Part shown: positions 12,501 through 22,700 of the stretch, in pieces
Layout: each line of letters starts with the position of its first letter
Numbering within the stretch: the stretch's first letter is position 1
Source of the DNA: Wyeomyia smithii
Taxonomy: Eukaryota > Arthropoda > Insecta > Diptera > Culicidae
Direction: 5' to 3'
DNA: 64,000 nucleotides
Assembly: GCF_029784165.1 (NCBI RefSeq)
Contig: NC_073696.1
Coordinates: 51,775,501 to 51,839,500 of the forward strand
Position numbers and translations under genes: made by a program
The notes under the pieces: generated by a model
Told to the model about the DNA's origin: nothing
Seen by the model: only the letters and a program-made list of their open reading frames with translations
The model's database searches: none

Positions 12501-15500
12501 TTCGTGATATACTGACAAAATATCGTGAAGTAACGGTTCCTTCCACACTTCGATCACAGGTTCAACACGACGTAACACATCATATCCAGACTAAAGGACC
12601 ATCATTGTCATGCAAAGCCCGACGCCTGCCACCAGATAAGTTACAGGCTGCAAAAAACGAATTCGCGATCATGTCGGAGTTAGGAATATGTCGTCGCTCA
12701 AGCAGCTCTTGGGCAAGTCCGTTCCACTGTGTACCTAAAAAAAAAACGGTCAATGGAGATTCGTAGGCGATTACAGACGATTAAACGCTGTCACTGTGCC
12801 GGACCGATACCCAGTGCCCCACATTCACGATTTACTAAATGTGTTGCATGGCAAGTCTATTTTCACCACGTTGGATTTGGAACGAGCCTACCATCAAATT
12901 CCCGTGGAAGAAAAGGACATCGAAAAAACAGCAGTAATCACCCCTTTCGGTTTGTATGAATTCACGAAAGTGCAGTTTGGTCTATGTAATGCCTCACAGA
13001 CCTTCCAGCGCTCCATGCACAAGATTATTGGTGATCTTGATTTTGTAATTGTTTTTGTTGACGATATCTGTATCGCTTCATCGTCAAACGAAGAGCATCG
13101 CAAACATTTGGAATGTGTGCTGGAACGATTACGGAAGAACGGTTTAGTAATCAACCTAGCAAAATGTCGATTCGCGCAACGAGAAATAGAGTTTTTGGGT
13201 TACCTTATCAACAGTAGTCTACGACCTCTTCCTGAGCGAGTACGGACCTTGGAAGAGTTCATACTACCAAGTACAGTAAAGGAACTTCGACGTTTTTTGG
13301 CGTTGGTAAATGGATACAAACGATTTATCCCACACGCTGCAGACCAGCAAATTGCCTTACAAAAACTGATACCCGGTAACCGAAAAAACGACTCACGAAA
13401 GCTTGACTGGAACGACGAGGCAAAGCAAGCCTTTGAAAACTGCAAACGGAGCATCAGCAATGCAACGTTGTTGCACTTTCCTGATCCGTCGAAAGGCCTT
13501 AGCCTAATGGTAGACGCGTCAAATACATCTGCCGGGGCGGTATTGCAGCAGTTAGTGAATGATGATTGACAACCGCTAGGTTTTTACTCACAGAAATTTT
13601 CGTCTGCTCAAAAGAAGTACTCCACATTCGGAAGAGAGCTAACAGCAATCAAAATGGCCGTGAAGTATTTCAGATATTTGATCGAAGAAAGAGCATTCAC
13701 CATATTCACGGACCACCGAACGCTCACCCGTGCATTAGGTTCTACCAGCAACAATTACTTGCCACACGAGGAGCGCTATTTGCAATACATTTCGCAATTT
13801 ACATCCGATATTCAATACGTCAGTGGTGCAAATAATACAACTGCAGATGCTCTGTCCCGTGTTGCCACCATCATTGCACCTTGTCCTTTGGATTTCGCGG
13901 GTATAGCTGCAGAGCAAACAGTCGACGAAGAATTACAAAGCTTACTACCGTTAGATTTCAACACGTACACCTCGACTTAGTTGGACCATTGCCAACATCA
14001 AATGGAAAGCGTTATATTCTAACAATGATCGATCGGTATACAAGGTGGCCTGAAGCAGTGCCATTGTCCGATATGACAGCAGAAACAGTGGCAAGTGCTT
14101 TTTGCAGTGAATGGGTGTCTCGGTTTGGTGTACCTGAAACAGTGACAACTGATCAAGGAAGGCAATTCGAATCGGAGCTTTTCAGGGAACTGAGCCATTT
14201 GTTAGGAGCAAAACGAACTAGAACCACAGCATACCATCCAGCAGCAAATGGAATGGTCGAACAGTTCCATAGAATGATGAAATCTTCCATTATGGCCGTT
14301 GACAACAAACACTGGTGTGATAATCTTCCCATGATTCTTCTGGGATTACGAGCCTCTTTCAAGGAAGACATGAAATGCTCGGCAGCAGAAATGGTGTATG
14401 GTCAGACGCTAAAGCTACCTGGAGAGTTTTTCAACGTGAAATTCGACGAAAATGTAGACCGCAGTGAGTTTGTTCGCTCACTTCGTTCTACCCTGCGACA
14501 ACTGAAACCAGTTGGTGGAAGCAACCATTCAAAATCACAAGTTTTCATTCCAAAGAAGTTTAAAGACTGCAGTCATGTTTTTGTTCGTATTGATTCTGTT
14601 AAACGGCCACTTCAACCCCCGTATGAAGGGCCATTCGAGGTAGCCACCCGCACCGAAAAATTTTTTGACGTCATGATAAATGGAAAGCAAAAACGAATAT
14701 CTATAGACAGAATAAAACCAGCGTTCATCCTGAGAGAAGAGATCCCTCAAGAAAACTCAAGCACAAGAGTTACACCTTCGGGACATCGCGTCAGATTCCT
14801 CGTGTAACTGGGGGGACCATGTGGTGCACACAACCGTGTGTGCACCCCTCGTTGAACAAGAGAAAGAGAGGAGAGAGCAGAAAAAGAGTTGTCTTAGAAA
14901 CACGCGAACGGCTTTAATTAACGCCTCGAATAAAATACGATTTTATCCCTGCAAACCGAAGTGTTGATTATTTATAACAGTGAATATCCCACACTTCCAT
15001 TACTCGTCAATGGAGGTGAGTATTTCTACGGCTGGGCATTTGTTTACGAGCTCGACATGAATACCCATATTATTTGTTGTCTGTTATTTATTTGTGAAAT
15101 CATCTGACACAGAAATGATCTTAATGATATACTGAATCTATGTTACAATTATGTGCAATTACACTCAACATTTCTAAAAGCCTTTTAAGTGCCAGAGAGT
15201 CGTTTGAAGGCATCAATTGGAACTTCAAACTCGAAAGTAACGAAAATTTTTTTCTGGATTGATTCGATTCTAGCGAATCAGTTTACTGCTCCAGACCAGA
15301 CTACCGAAGTCTCAAGGATAGAGCGCATAAGTGCACAGTAGAGCGATCAAAGACTGAGGATCCACTAAAAGTGTTTTATGAATAAATCCCAACTAACGGC
15401 CAGCCTTTGAGATTATTTCATTAAAGTGTGGACAAAGTGTGAGCGCGCAATCAAAGTTCACACCAAAATTACGGATGTAAGCTACCATTGCATTGCACAG

Positions 15501-18500
15501 TGGTCCAATAAGGCAAAAAGTGGAACTTAATTCCATAGCGCCTGTTATCTTCATCTTAGCTTAAAAGTGTCTTCGAACCAATTGTTGGTATGAATGACCC
15601 GCATAATCGCAAACTGTCAAAAAGTATGAAAAGTTTACCATACTAAAAATAAAAAAAATAACTTTTTTGTGTTAAGAGATAGAAGAATAGTTTGTTCAGC
15701 AAAGTTGTAGAAGATTCAAAAATATGAAACTTTGTTGAACAAATGAAAATCCTATCTTCTTTCGGTACAAAGTTATGAAGTATATCACATGGAACTTACT
15801 TAAAAGTTAGGTTTTTGTACTTGACTTTTGTTAGTTGCATTTTACACGAAAGTATTGTTCGGAGGAATTGTTAGGGCACACAAAACACACATTTTCGCTA
15901 AAGGTCATATATCTCCAGGACTTTTCCTTACGAAGGTATATCATATTTTAGCTTATTTTTTCGATAACTTCAAGAACGTATAGGTTGAAAAGGGGCAAGT
16001 GGAATCATGATATCAATACTTTTTCTTGAAGTTAAGCAGAAACACTATAAACTCCTTTAGGTTCCATTTGTCCCAATTCACCCATATTAGAGTACGGCGA
16101 GCATATGTTACAGTAGGTTTTCATATATCGAAAATACTAACTTTTTTGTGTTAAGAGATAGAGGAATGGTTAATTTGGCAAAGTTTTAGAGCGTGCAAAA
16201 ATATGAATCTTTACTGAACAAACTAAATTCCTATCTTCATTGGGTACATAGTTAGAGAGTATTTTCTGTAAAATTTACTTAAAAATTAATTTTTTGCACT
16301 TAACTTTTGTTAGCTACTTTTTTCAAGAAAACGTTGTTCTAAAGAAGCATTTGGGCATACAAAACACACGTTTTTGTTGAAGACCACGAATCTCCAGGAC
16401 TTTTCCTTATAAAGTTATAGCATGTTTTAGCTTATTTTTTCGATAAATTTAATAACGTAAAAAGTAAAAAGGGGCAAGTAGAATCATGATCTTAATACTT
16501 TTTCTCGAAGTTTAGCTCGAGTGCTCAAAACTGTTATAAGTTCCATCTGTTCCAATCCACCTAATCTTAATTCTATACGTTGTTAGTTATCGAAAAAATA
16601 TGCTGAAATGTGCTATAACTTTGTAAAGAAAAGTCCTGGAGATGTGTGGTCTTCAACAAAAACGTGTGTATTGTATGCCCAAATGCTTCTTTAGAACAAC
16701 GTTTCTTGTAAAATGTAGCTAACAAAAGTTAAGTGCAAAAAAATAATTTTTAAGTAACTTTAACAGAAAATACTCTGTAACTCTGTACCCAATGAAGATA
16801 GGAATTTTGTTTGTTCAGCAAATATTCATATTTTTGCACGTTCTAAAACTTTGCCGAATTAACCATTCCTCTATCTCCTAACACAAAAAAGTTAGTACTT
16901 TGGATATATGAAAACCTACTGTTACATATGCTCGCCGTACTCTAATATAGGTGGATTGGGACAAATGGAACCTAAAGGAGTTTATAGTACTTCAGCTTAA
17001 CTTCAAGGAAAAGTATTGACATCATGATTCCACTTGCCCCTTTTCAACTCATACGTTCTTGAAGTTATCGAAAAAATAAGCTAAAATATGATATAACTTT
17101 GTAAGGAAAAGTTTTGGAGATATATGACCTTAGCGAAAATGTGTGTTTTGTGTGCCCTAACAATTCCTCCGAACAATACTTTCGTGTAAAATGCAACTAA
17201 CAAAAGTTAAGTACAAAAAACTAACTTTTAAGTAAGTTCCATGTAATATACTTTATAACTTTATACCGAAAGAAGATAGGATTTTCATTTGTTCAACAAA
17301 GTTTCATGTTTTTGAATCTTCAACAACTTTGCTGAACAAACTATTCTTCTATCTCTTAACATAAAAAAGTTATTTTTTTAGTATAGAAAACTTTTCATAC
17401 TTTTTGACAATTTGCGATTATGCGGGTCATTCATACAAACAACTGTTCTGAAAACACTTTTAAGCTAGGATGATGGTAAAAGGCGCTATGGAATTAAGTT
17501 ACACTTTTTGCCTTATTGGACCACTGTGCATTGTACAATGTCAACAAACTCTTTGGCACCATCCCTCGAAGTCTGAAAGTTCCTGACAGTCTTATAACGC
17601 ATTTATTTTCGCGAATATTTTCATATCATCTGCATAACTCAGATGTCACTAGAAGGGAGACTTCGTTGATGAAAAGCGTAAAAAGTAAAAGATTCAAATT
17701 ACTCCCTTGTGGAACGCAGTAGAGGTTACAAGAGTATTCCGACTCTTCTATACTAATTTACACTTTAAGATTTCGGTCTATCAGGTATGATTTCATCCAT
17801 TAGCAGTATTCTGGGGTCAAGTTTTCCGTTCCTGCCCTTCAGTATTCCTTGGTAGACTCAATCGAAGGCAGCTCTTAGAGCTGTATAAACAGTGTCTGCT
17901 TGTTCCCCGCCTCCCAGACGGCTCAAAAAAAATGAGACGAATCGACTCAGGTTCGTTGCTACAGATCTTTCAGGGAAGAAGCCATGCTGATTCAAGGATA
18001 TGTATAAGAAGTTACAAGCAAAGAACGCTTAATGGACGATGATTTTGAGCACCTTCGAACAAGCACAGAGTGATGAAGTACCGTCCGATCCAGCATACCA
18101 CGTATATTTCGGTTTTTTTTATTGCTTTTTCAAAAAGTTGATCGCTCATGTGAAATATATTCAGGTGTAAGAGATCACGCGGAGTGCGCTGCAATAGCAC
18201 AGTTTATCTGTGCGTCTGAAGCGATGAGCGAATTAAACGTATTTTTGAAAAGCACAGCCCAAAGTTCGCATTCTCGCGTGTTGCAAATAATAATAATAAT
18301 AATAATAAATAGCAATATTATGTTAATAACAATCCTAGACGCTATTTGACTGCTTGCTTTATTGCTTATTTTTCAAACACACAAATAAGCGGTTTGTTGA
18401 AGCACACCTCGTATAGATTTTGAAGACTTGATTAAGGACTTTTCTGAAGGGAAATGCGACAGTGCTTTACGCAGTTTTAAAATTTAAAAACTTCTACTAC

Positions 18501-19240
18501 CTCAATGTATAACAACAAACGCTATCAAAAATAATTACTTGCAGTTTTCTTACCTTGTATTCTAATGTTTTAATGATTTTTTTTTTAAGAAAATGTGCTA
18601 ACAAGCATGCTAACATTCCTAAAATCCCTTTAACAATTGATCTACACTGTCAGTGGGGTAAAATAAAACTAGACTATACTCACTCCGTTCCCGGTTTCAG
18701 CTCAGCATTGTACAGGTTAAGGGTGTGCAGAATTGTCAGCACGTAACGTTTATAGGCAGTAACCGTGGTCGACGACCTTCTGGTAAACATCAACACTTCC
18801 AGAATGGACGGTATAGCAAATACAACCAGTAAACCGCACAACGAAGAAAGGAACCCCGCGGCAATGTTATCTTTGAAAAATTTCTGACCACTAATCGATT
18901 GACGAATGAACACGAAAAAAATGCTATAAAATCATTGGCTTTATGAGCGATTTGTGTTTGTATACCGTTTAAATTTTGCCTCGTCATACCACGGCGGCAG
19001 CTGAATCTCATAACTATCGGGATCCGCATCGACTGGAACATTTGCAGCATCATTCAGCAGACTTTTGACATAACTCATCTCAGCGTCTAAAACAAATACA
19101 TGAGTACAAAACAAACCACAGCTTTGATAATTACCTATACAGTTTTTGTAATTACCGCTGTCCAACTTTCGTTCCGAAGCATCACCATCGCTTCCTCTAG
19201 TACGCAACCTTGGCCCTGACGAGGATTGATTATGATCCAT
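9589..19240 (-). CDS. DUF2236 / mpaB-rubber-oxygenase-like membrane protein, 367 aa
   Basis: Six exons join in phase on the minus strand: 19240-19156 (ATG), 19086-18966, 18890-18684, 10399-10274, 10212-10102 and 10042-9589 (stop TAG). All junctions are GT-AG and the total is 1104 nt. The protein has a polar N-terminus, a PPWYDEAKFKRGQKFF segment, a hydrophobic stretch (about residues 77-105), the YVRRMHAVSSK and QKDMAITQFGFFG segments, then IVHFWRTIGYMLGIQDRFNIC, the most family-typical block. It ends in hydrophobic C-terminal helices. Bacterial and fungal relatives (latex-clearing protein, MpaB) are haem oxygenases that cleave hydrocarbon chains; the insect substrate is unknown to me. Intron 3 (10400-18683) holds the CsRn1 element, a LINE and the big palindrome. 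The start codon is the only ATG upstream in frame with the first spliceable exon. Confidence 0.83.
10487..10596 (+). repeat. 5' LTR, internally deleted (110 bp)
   Basis: Starts tgtgatgcacacaaccgtgt and ends cccaca, like the 3' LTR. It lacks about 64 bp of the central segment found at about 14840-14903, so the two LTRs differ by one clean deletion. Confidence 0.85.
10611..12114 (+). pseudogene. CsRn1-type Gag, interrupted by a MITE and one stop codon
   Basis: The N-terminal part (10611-10686) is separated from the rest by the MITE at 10687-11320. After it the frame runs through LPEFWKADPLMWFAQAEAQF, typical of this lineage. It meets an in-frame TAG at 11536-11538 and continues in the same frame at 11539. 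The end carries the CHHC motif (about 12039-12093) instead of a CCHC knuckle. Gag would form the nucleocapsid of virus-like particles. An upstream ATG is not obvious. Confidence 0.75.
10687..11320. mobile_element. MITE with 33-bp perfect TIRs and 9-bp TSD, inside gag
   Basis: Positions 10687-10719 and 11288-11320 are exact inverted copies (33 of 33), starting CCAAGTATGATGAC. They are flanked by identical 9-bp duplications, atcgcaaac, at 10678-10686 and 11321-11329. A 9-bp TSD fits Mutator-like or Merlin-like MITEs, of which mosquitoes have several families. The 568-bp core has no convincing coding sequence. Confidence 0.9.
12140..14807 (+). pseudogene. CsRn1-type Pol: protease, RT, RNase H, integrase (degraded)
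   Basis: Protease traces occur at about 12150-12400 (IIGADFLAHFGIVVDL is clear); the segment that should hold the DTGA active site is damaged. RT spans about 12560-13330, with TLDLERAYHQIPV and the catalytic box FVDD (Y/F-x-D-D). A run of ten A at about 12736-12745 marks a frameshift before the RT core. TGA at 13567-13569 interrupts the RT/RNase H region, which continues in the same frame to about 13850 (ending NTTADALSRV). The integrase core starts abruptly at about 13960. Its DDE residues are present (HLDLVGP, TTDQGRQF, NGMVEQFH), but the N-terminal HHCC zinc finger is missing, so a deletion joins RNase H to the integrase core. The stop lies at 14805-14807. Confidence 0.82.
14820..14993 (+). 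repeat. 3' LTR (174 bp)
   Basis: Begins tgtggtgcacacaaccgtgt and ends cccaca. It is the longer of the pair and contains the likely promoter and polyadenylation region; AATAAA lies at about 14929-14934. Confidence 0.87.
15190..18010 (-). pseudogene. LINE reverse transcriptase fragment, split by the palindromic element
   Basis: On the minus strand, 18010 to 17760 reads an RT block (NQHGFFPERSVATNLSRF, then a damaged AAFD). From 17720 it continues CVPQGS, then the catalytic YADDMKIF, then FEGWCQR. At 17528 the 2-kb palindrome intervenes. Beyond it, from 15490 to about 15190, the thumb and C-terminal RT segments resume (FNEIISKAG, then WIARIES-like residues). There are many stops and frameshifts. 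It is 5' truncated, and I could not assign a clade with confidence. Confidence 0.7.
15496..17528. mobile_element. 2.03-kb palindromic foldback element, Transib/RSS-like ends
   Basis: The two halves are inverted copies for about 0.93 kb each, with a spacer of roughly 120-150 bp around 16450-16590. The ends are CACAGTGGTCCAATAAGG and its inverse. The flanking 5-bp duplication is cattg at 15491-15495 and 17529-17533. Each arm contains two diverged direct copies of a unit of about 480 bp; the motif ttttttgtgttaagagatag occurs near 15660 and 16143, and inverted near 16870 and 17350. CACAGTG ends with a 5-bp TSD fit Transib, the superfamily related to RAG1; other superfamilies are possible. No transposase is encoded. 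Confidence 0.8.
18011..18683. other. Intron 3 remainder, no gene
   Basis: AT-rich intronic sequence of the DUF2236 gene. A short (AAT)n run lies at about 18286-18307. Nothing else recognised. Confidence 0.5.
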
Positions 19241-19431
19241 TCAGCTTGTGTGTTGGCACAATACTGAGTTTGAGAGAAGTAAAACAACAACAAAAATCAG
19301 ACTGTATGTCTCCCTCTGCTGAATGTGTTTGTTGGGCAATTCCCCCAACAGCAAATGTGGGGAAGCATGTGAAGATTATTCGCGATTTTACTGTTTGGTG
19401 TGTATAGGCCAATGCACTTAGAACCGTTTAA

Positions 19432-19571
19432 CCCTCTAGTGCCCAAATTAATTTCTAAACGGACTTCGATAAAATCATTATAAACCATTATAAACACTTT
19501 TTAAGTATTTATTAAAGCTTTTCGGAACTTCGACTGAAGCCCGCCAAATGGCGGCATTGGGCACTAGAGGG
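19432..19571. mobile_element. piggyBac-like MITE, copy 2
   Basis: The CCCTCTAGTGCCCAA terminal inverted repeats are flanked by TTAA on both sides (19428-19431 and 19572-19575). It is the same family as 5624-5752. It lies between the 5' end of the DUF2236 gene and the 3' end of the channel gene. Confidence 0.82.
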
Positions 19572-19738
19572 TTAAGCATTTTTAGTTGAATTTTGATTGT
19601 TTTATTTCCAAATGTTGTTAAACAATTACATTGACGATTCAATTCAGAATTACTGAAGCAAAGATTTAGCTGCGCTGTGCCTGAGAAGACTTCCGTTTCC
19701 AGGGCGACTAAATGTGAATAATTTTTCCTGAATATGCC

Positions 19739-22700
19739 TCATTCATTGCCAGCGTTCACCATTAGCAGGTGACTTTTGTACTGCTCCTCTTCCTGCAACA
19801 CGAGCTGCATTCGTTCTTTGGCAATATCCTCCAGACGTCGGTACAGTACGCTGTCCGGTGAGATCAGATCAAGAAACACTTTCCTTCGCAGCACGAAAAC
19901 CTGGGTGAATTCGATGGCTATCACATTGACCAGACGCTTTAAACAGAGAAAAAATAATCTTAAATTTGTAGAAAATAACTATGGAACGCTTATCTTGAAA
20001 GAATAAAGACAAAAAACTATCCACGTGGTTCTTTGTACAATTCACTAGCTTAGACATGAGTTATAGACAATATTGAACAGCAGGCAGGAAAGACCATCAC
20101 CTTGTCGAAGTCCCCCGCGGGATACAAATGGGTCGGATAGACCACCCAAAATCCTCACACAACACTACCCATCCTCCATCGTAGCCTTTATCGGTCTGGT
20201 AAGCTTCCCGGGGAAGCCGTTCTTCGTATTATTCATAGCTGTTTACGATCAATCGTGTCATAAGCAGCTTTGAAGTCGATGAAGAAATTATGCGTAGGGG
20301 CTCTGTATTCGCGGCAATTTTGGAGGATCTGCTGTGGAGTAAAGATCTAATCGTTGTTGACCGACCCTCCATGAAGCCGGCCTGGTAACTTTCCACAAAT
20401 CTGTTGGTAACAGTCGCTGGATTATTATTTGAGTTATCACTTTGCAAGCGGCATTCAAAATAGTGATCGCTCGGTAGTTTTCTCAATCTAGCCGTCTTAC
20501 TTGTAGATGGGGCAGATAACCCCATGCTTCCACTCCTCCGGTAGACATTCCGTTTCCCAATTCTTGACAATCAGCCGACGCAGACAACTGGCCCATCTTC
20601 AGGAGCTCCATTCCAATACCGTCCTTTTCAGCTGCCTTGTTGCTCTTAAGCCGCCGGATAGCATCATTAACTTCGCTTTTCGATGGCACATCTCCATCGC
20701 TTGATGCACCGACAGTCTCCCGCGTCGCTGTTCTGGTCTCCTGACTGTACGCCATTCAGATGTTCATCGAAGTGCTGTCTCCACCTTTTGATCACCACAC
20801 CATTCGATCTCCATTTTCAGGGATATGAGTTGTTCATGCCAATTTGGTAATTATTCAAAAACCTATCTTGTGGTATCTTCCTTTTCGTAATTACTTGTTC
20901 GTACATTGCATAAAATCAAAAAAACAAAGTGACGTTGGCATACATTTCCATACAAAAGTGACGAGAAATTCTTTCGTTTTTGGGCCGTACTGAAAAACTG
21001 ATCACTTGGATCTACGTCACAATGTCATATCACGGCAGTACAGCTCTCGTAGTTTTTCGGGCGGCGCTTTTTTCCCGGAATAGTTGGGTTTGCTGTCTCC
21101 GTTGCTGCTTGTATTACTCCACGTTCTGACGAGTGGCTCTTCGCAGCATTAACTACTGCCCGCTCTGCGTTCTTTTCATCTAATAACTGCCGACATTCCT
21201 CGTCAAACCATTCGTTACGTCGACTCGGTACTTCGCGACCTAAGACATCCGCGAAACTGCTGATGGCCGACTTAACGGTATTCCAGCAGACCTCTAGAGG
21301 GGCTTCTGGTAGTGCAGCTTCGAAAGAAAGCGCGTAGTTTTCGGCGACTTCGGGTTGCTCCAGCCGCGCGAGTTTATACCTTGTCGGGTTTATTATTATT
21401 ATTATTTTATTAGGGAATTAGAATTGCGTTGTCCATTGATTTGAACTTTTGTAATAAAGTCGGGTTACGATACCGTATGTTGTTCACAATGGATAGTTTT
21501 TGGCGTATGTGCAATAGGTAGTGGTTCGAGTCGATGTTAGCGCCCGATATCGTCCTTGTCGTCATCAGTACTTCCGAGGTGAGGGCTGTGCACGTTTATA
21601 ATGTTAATGTTAAAAAATCGATCTTTGATTTTTAACCTGCACATTCTTGGGTTTACCGGTCACCCTCCAATTATCCGCTTCTGCATCTCACCCGTCGCTA
21701 TAAAAGGTGCAGCTCATGTGTGTCACGATTACTTTGGTAGATGGTGTGTCCATCCCTATACGTACACACCATCGTTCCTATCCAGCATACCTCCTGCAGT
21801 GCTATGATTTTGAACTTGCGGTTTTCAATTCTTCGGAGAGTACACGGGTACTTCCTAGGATATTGAAAGATCAGTTCCGAGTATCCATCGTTCGTCCGTT
21901 TTCGTGGGTCTTTGTCAATTATTCTGGTTCGAATATTCTGTAATAGCGTTCGTTGCTTTTTGTTTTTCGCGGTGCAGACTTGCAGACCCATCACCAACCC
22001 AACTTTCTCGCAGGAGGACCGAGGCAGGGCTACTGTTTCGCGAACACAACCAGGACTTGGATATAATGCTTGTGGGTGCGTCACTTAGAACGCTTGTGGT
22101 GGCGTTACATGTCCAGGAAACTTCCTTTCGCAAAAAAGCCCCCTTCCTCAGCATGCGACCGGTAATCTTACCGGGGTTGGTTACCCGATCTTCTTACCAA
22201 CGCAACAGAGAGGTAGGGGTTCAGTAACTGGAAGGCTTATGGTTCGCCATTCACCAATCCTTCATGCTTGGAGGCGACAGAGAAACTGTATCGTGTCACA
22301 CGAATGTAATGACATACGAAAGTTCTACGAGAAGCTGATCAGTTCCAGCAAAGGCTACGTGCCACAAGCCGACATGTGGCCTGAACGGCAACCTTCTCAC
22401 GAACAAGAGGTGATTGAAAGATGGGAGCAGTATTAGCGACGGCGATGTAGCAAAGGACGAAGACAAGTGTCAGTAGATCTCGGTGTACGCGCAGGAAACA
22501 ACAGAATTCCAGCCTACTACTAGCTAACCAACTTCCCAGCGCGCTGTTAAAACACGGTGGCGAAGCACTGGCTAAGGCGCAACACTGGGTTAGTGCCAAG
22601 TTTATGGGAGGATGAGTGGATGGAGGGTACCGTGTGCCCAACTACAAAAAAACGACTAGGTGGATTGCTGCAACTACCGTGAAATCACACGGTTGAACGT

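Larger units (their letters stand above)
10487..14993 (+). mobile_element. Ty3/Gypsy LTR retrotransposon, CsRn1 type, defective
   Basis: Short LTRs (10487-10596 and 14820-14993) are flanked by a 4-bp TSD, cttc, at 10483-10486 and 14994-14997. Directly after the 5' LTR, at 10598, the primer-binding site reads TGGTGACCCCAACGTG, which suits tRNA-Trp priming. A polypurine tract (ggggggacc) precedes the 3' LTR. tRNA-Trp priming plus the CHHC-type Gag motif CWYHRKF...RQCRSPC are hallmarks of the CsRn1 lineage. Coding order is gag, protease, RT, RNase H, integrase. It is broken by a MITE insertion, two in-frame stops, a frameshift and internal deletions, so it is not autonomous. Confidence 0.88.
10433..15065. 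mobile_element. Hairpin MITE split by an LTR retrotransposon
   Basis: The left part (10433-10486) begins gggtcttcacatcgagctcg. The right part (14998-15065), reverse-complemented, begins gggtattcatgtcgagctcg. The inverted similarity continues for about 40 bp through cccagccgta. With the LTR element and one TSD copy removed, a MITE of about 120 bp remains. It was evidently the landing site for the retrotransposon at 10487-14993. Confidence 0.65.

Noticed and set aside
15496..17528. Palindrome as an assembly artefact
   Set aside because: The arms differ at many positions and the element has a precise 5-bp TSD inside a LINE, so a real insertion is more likely.
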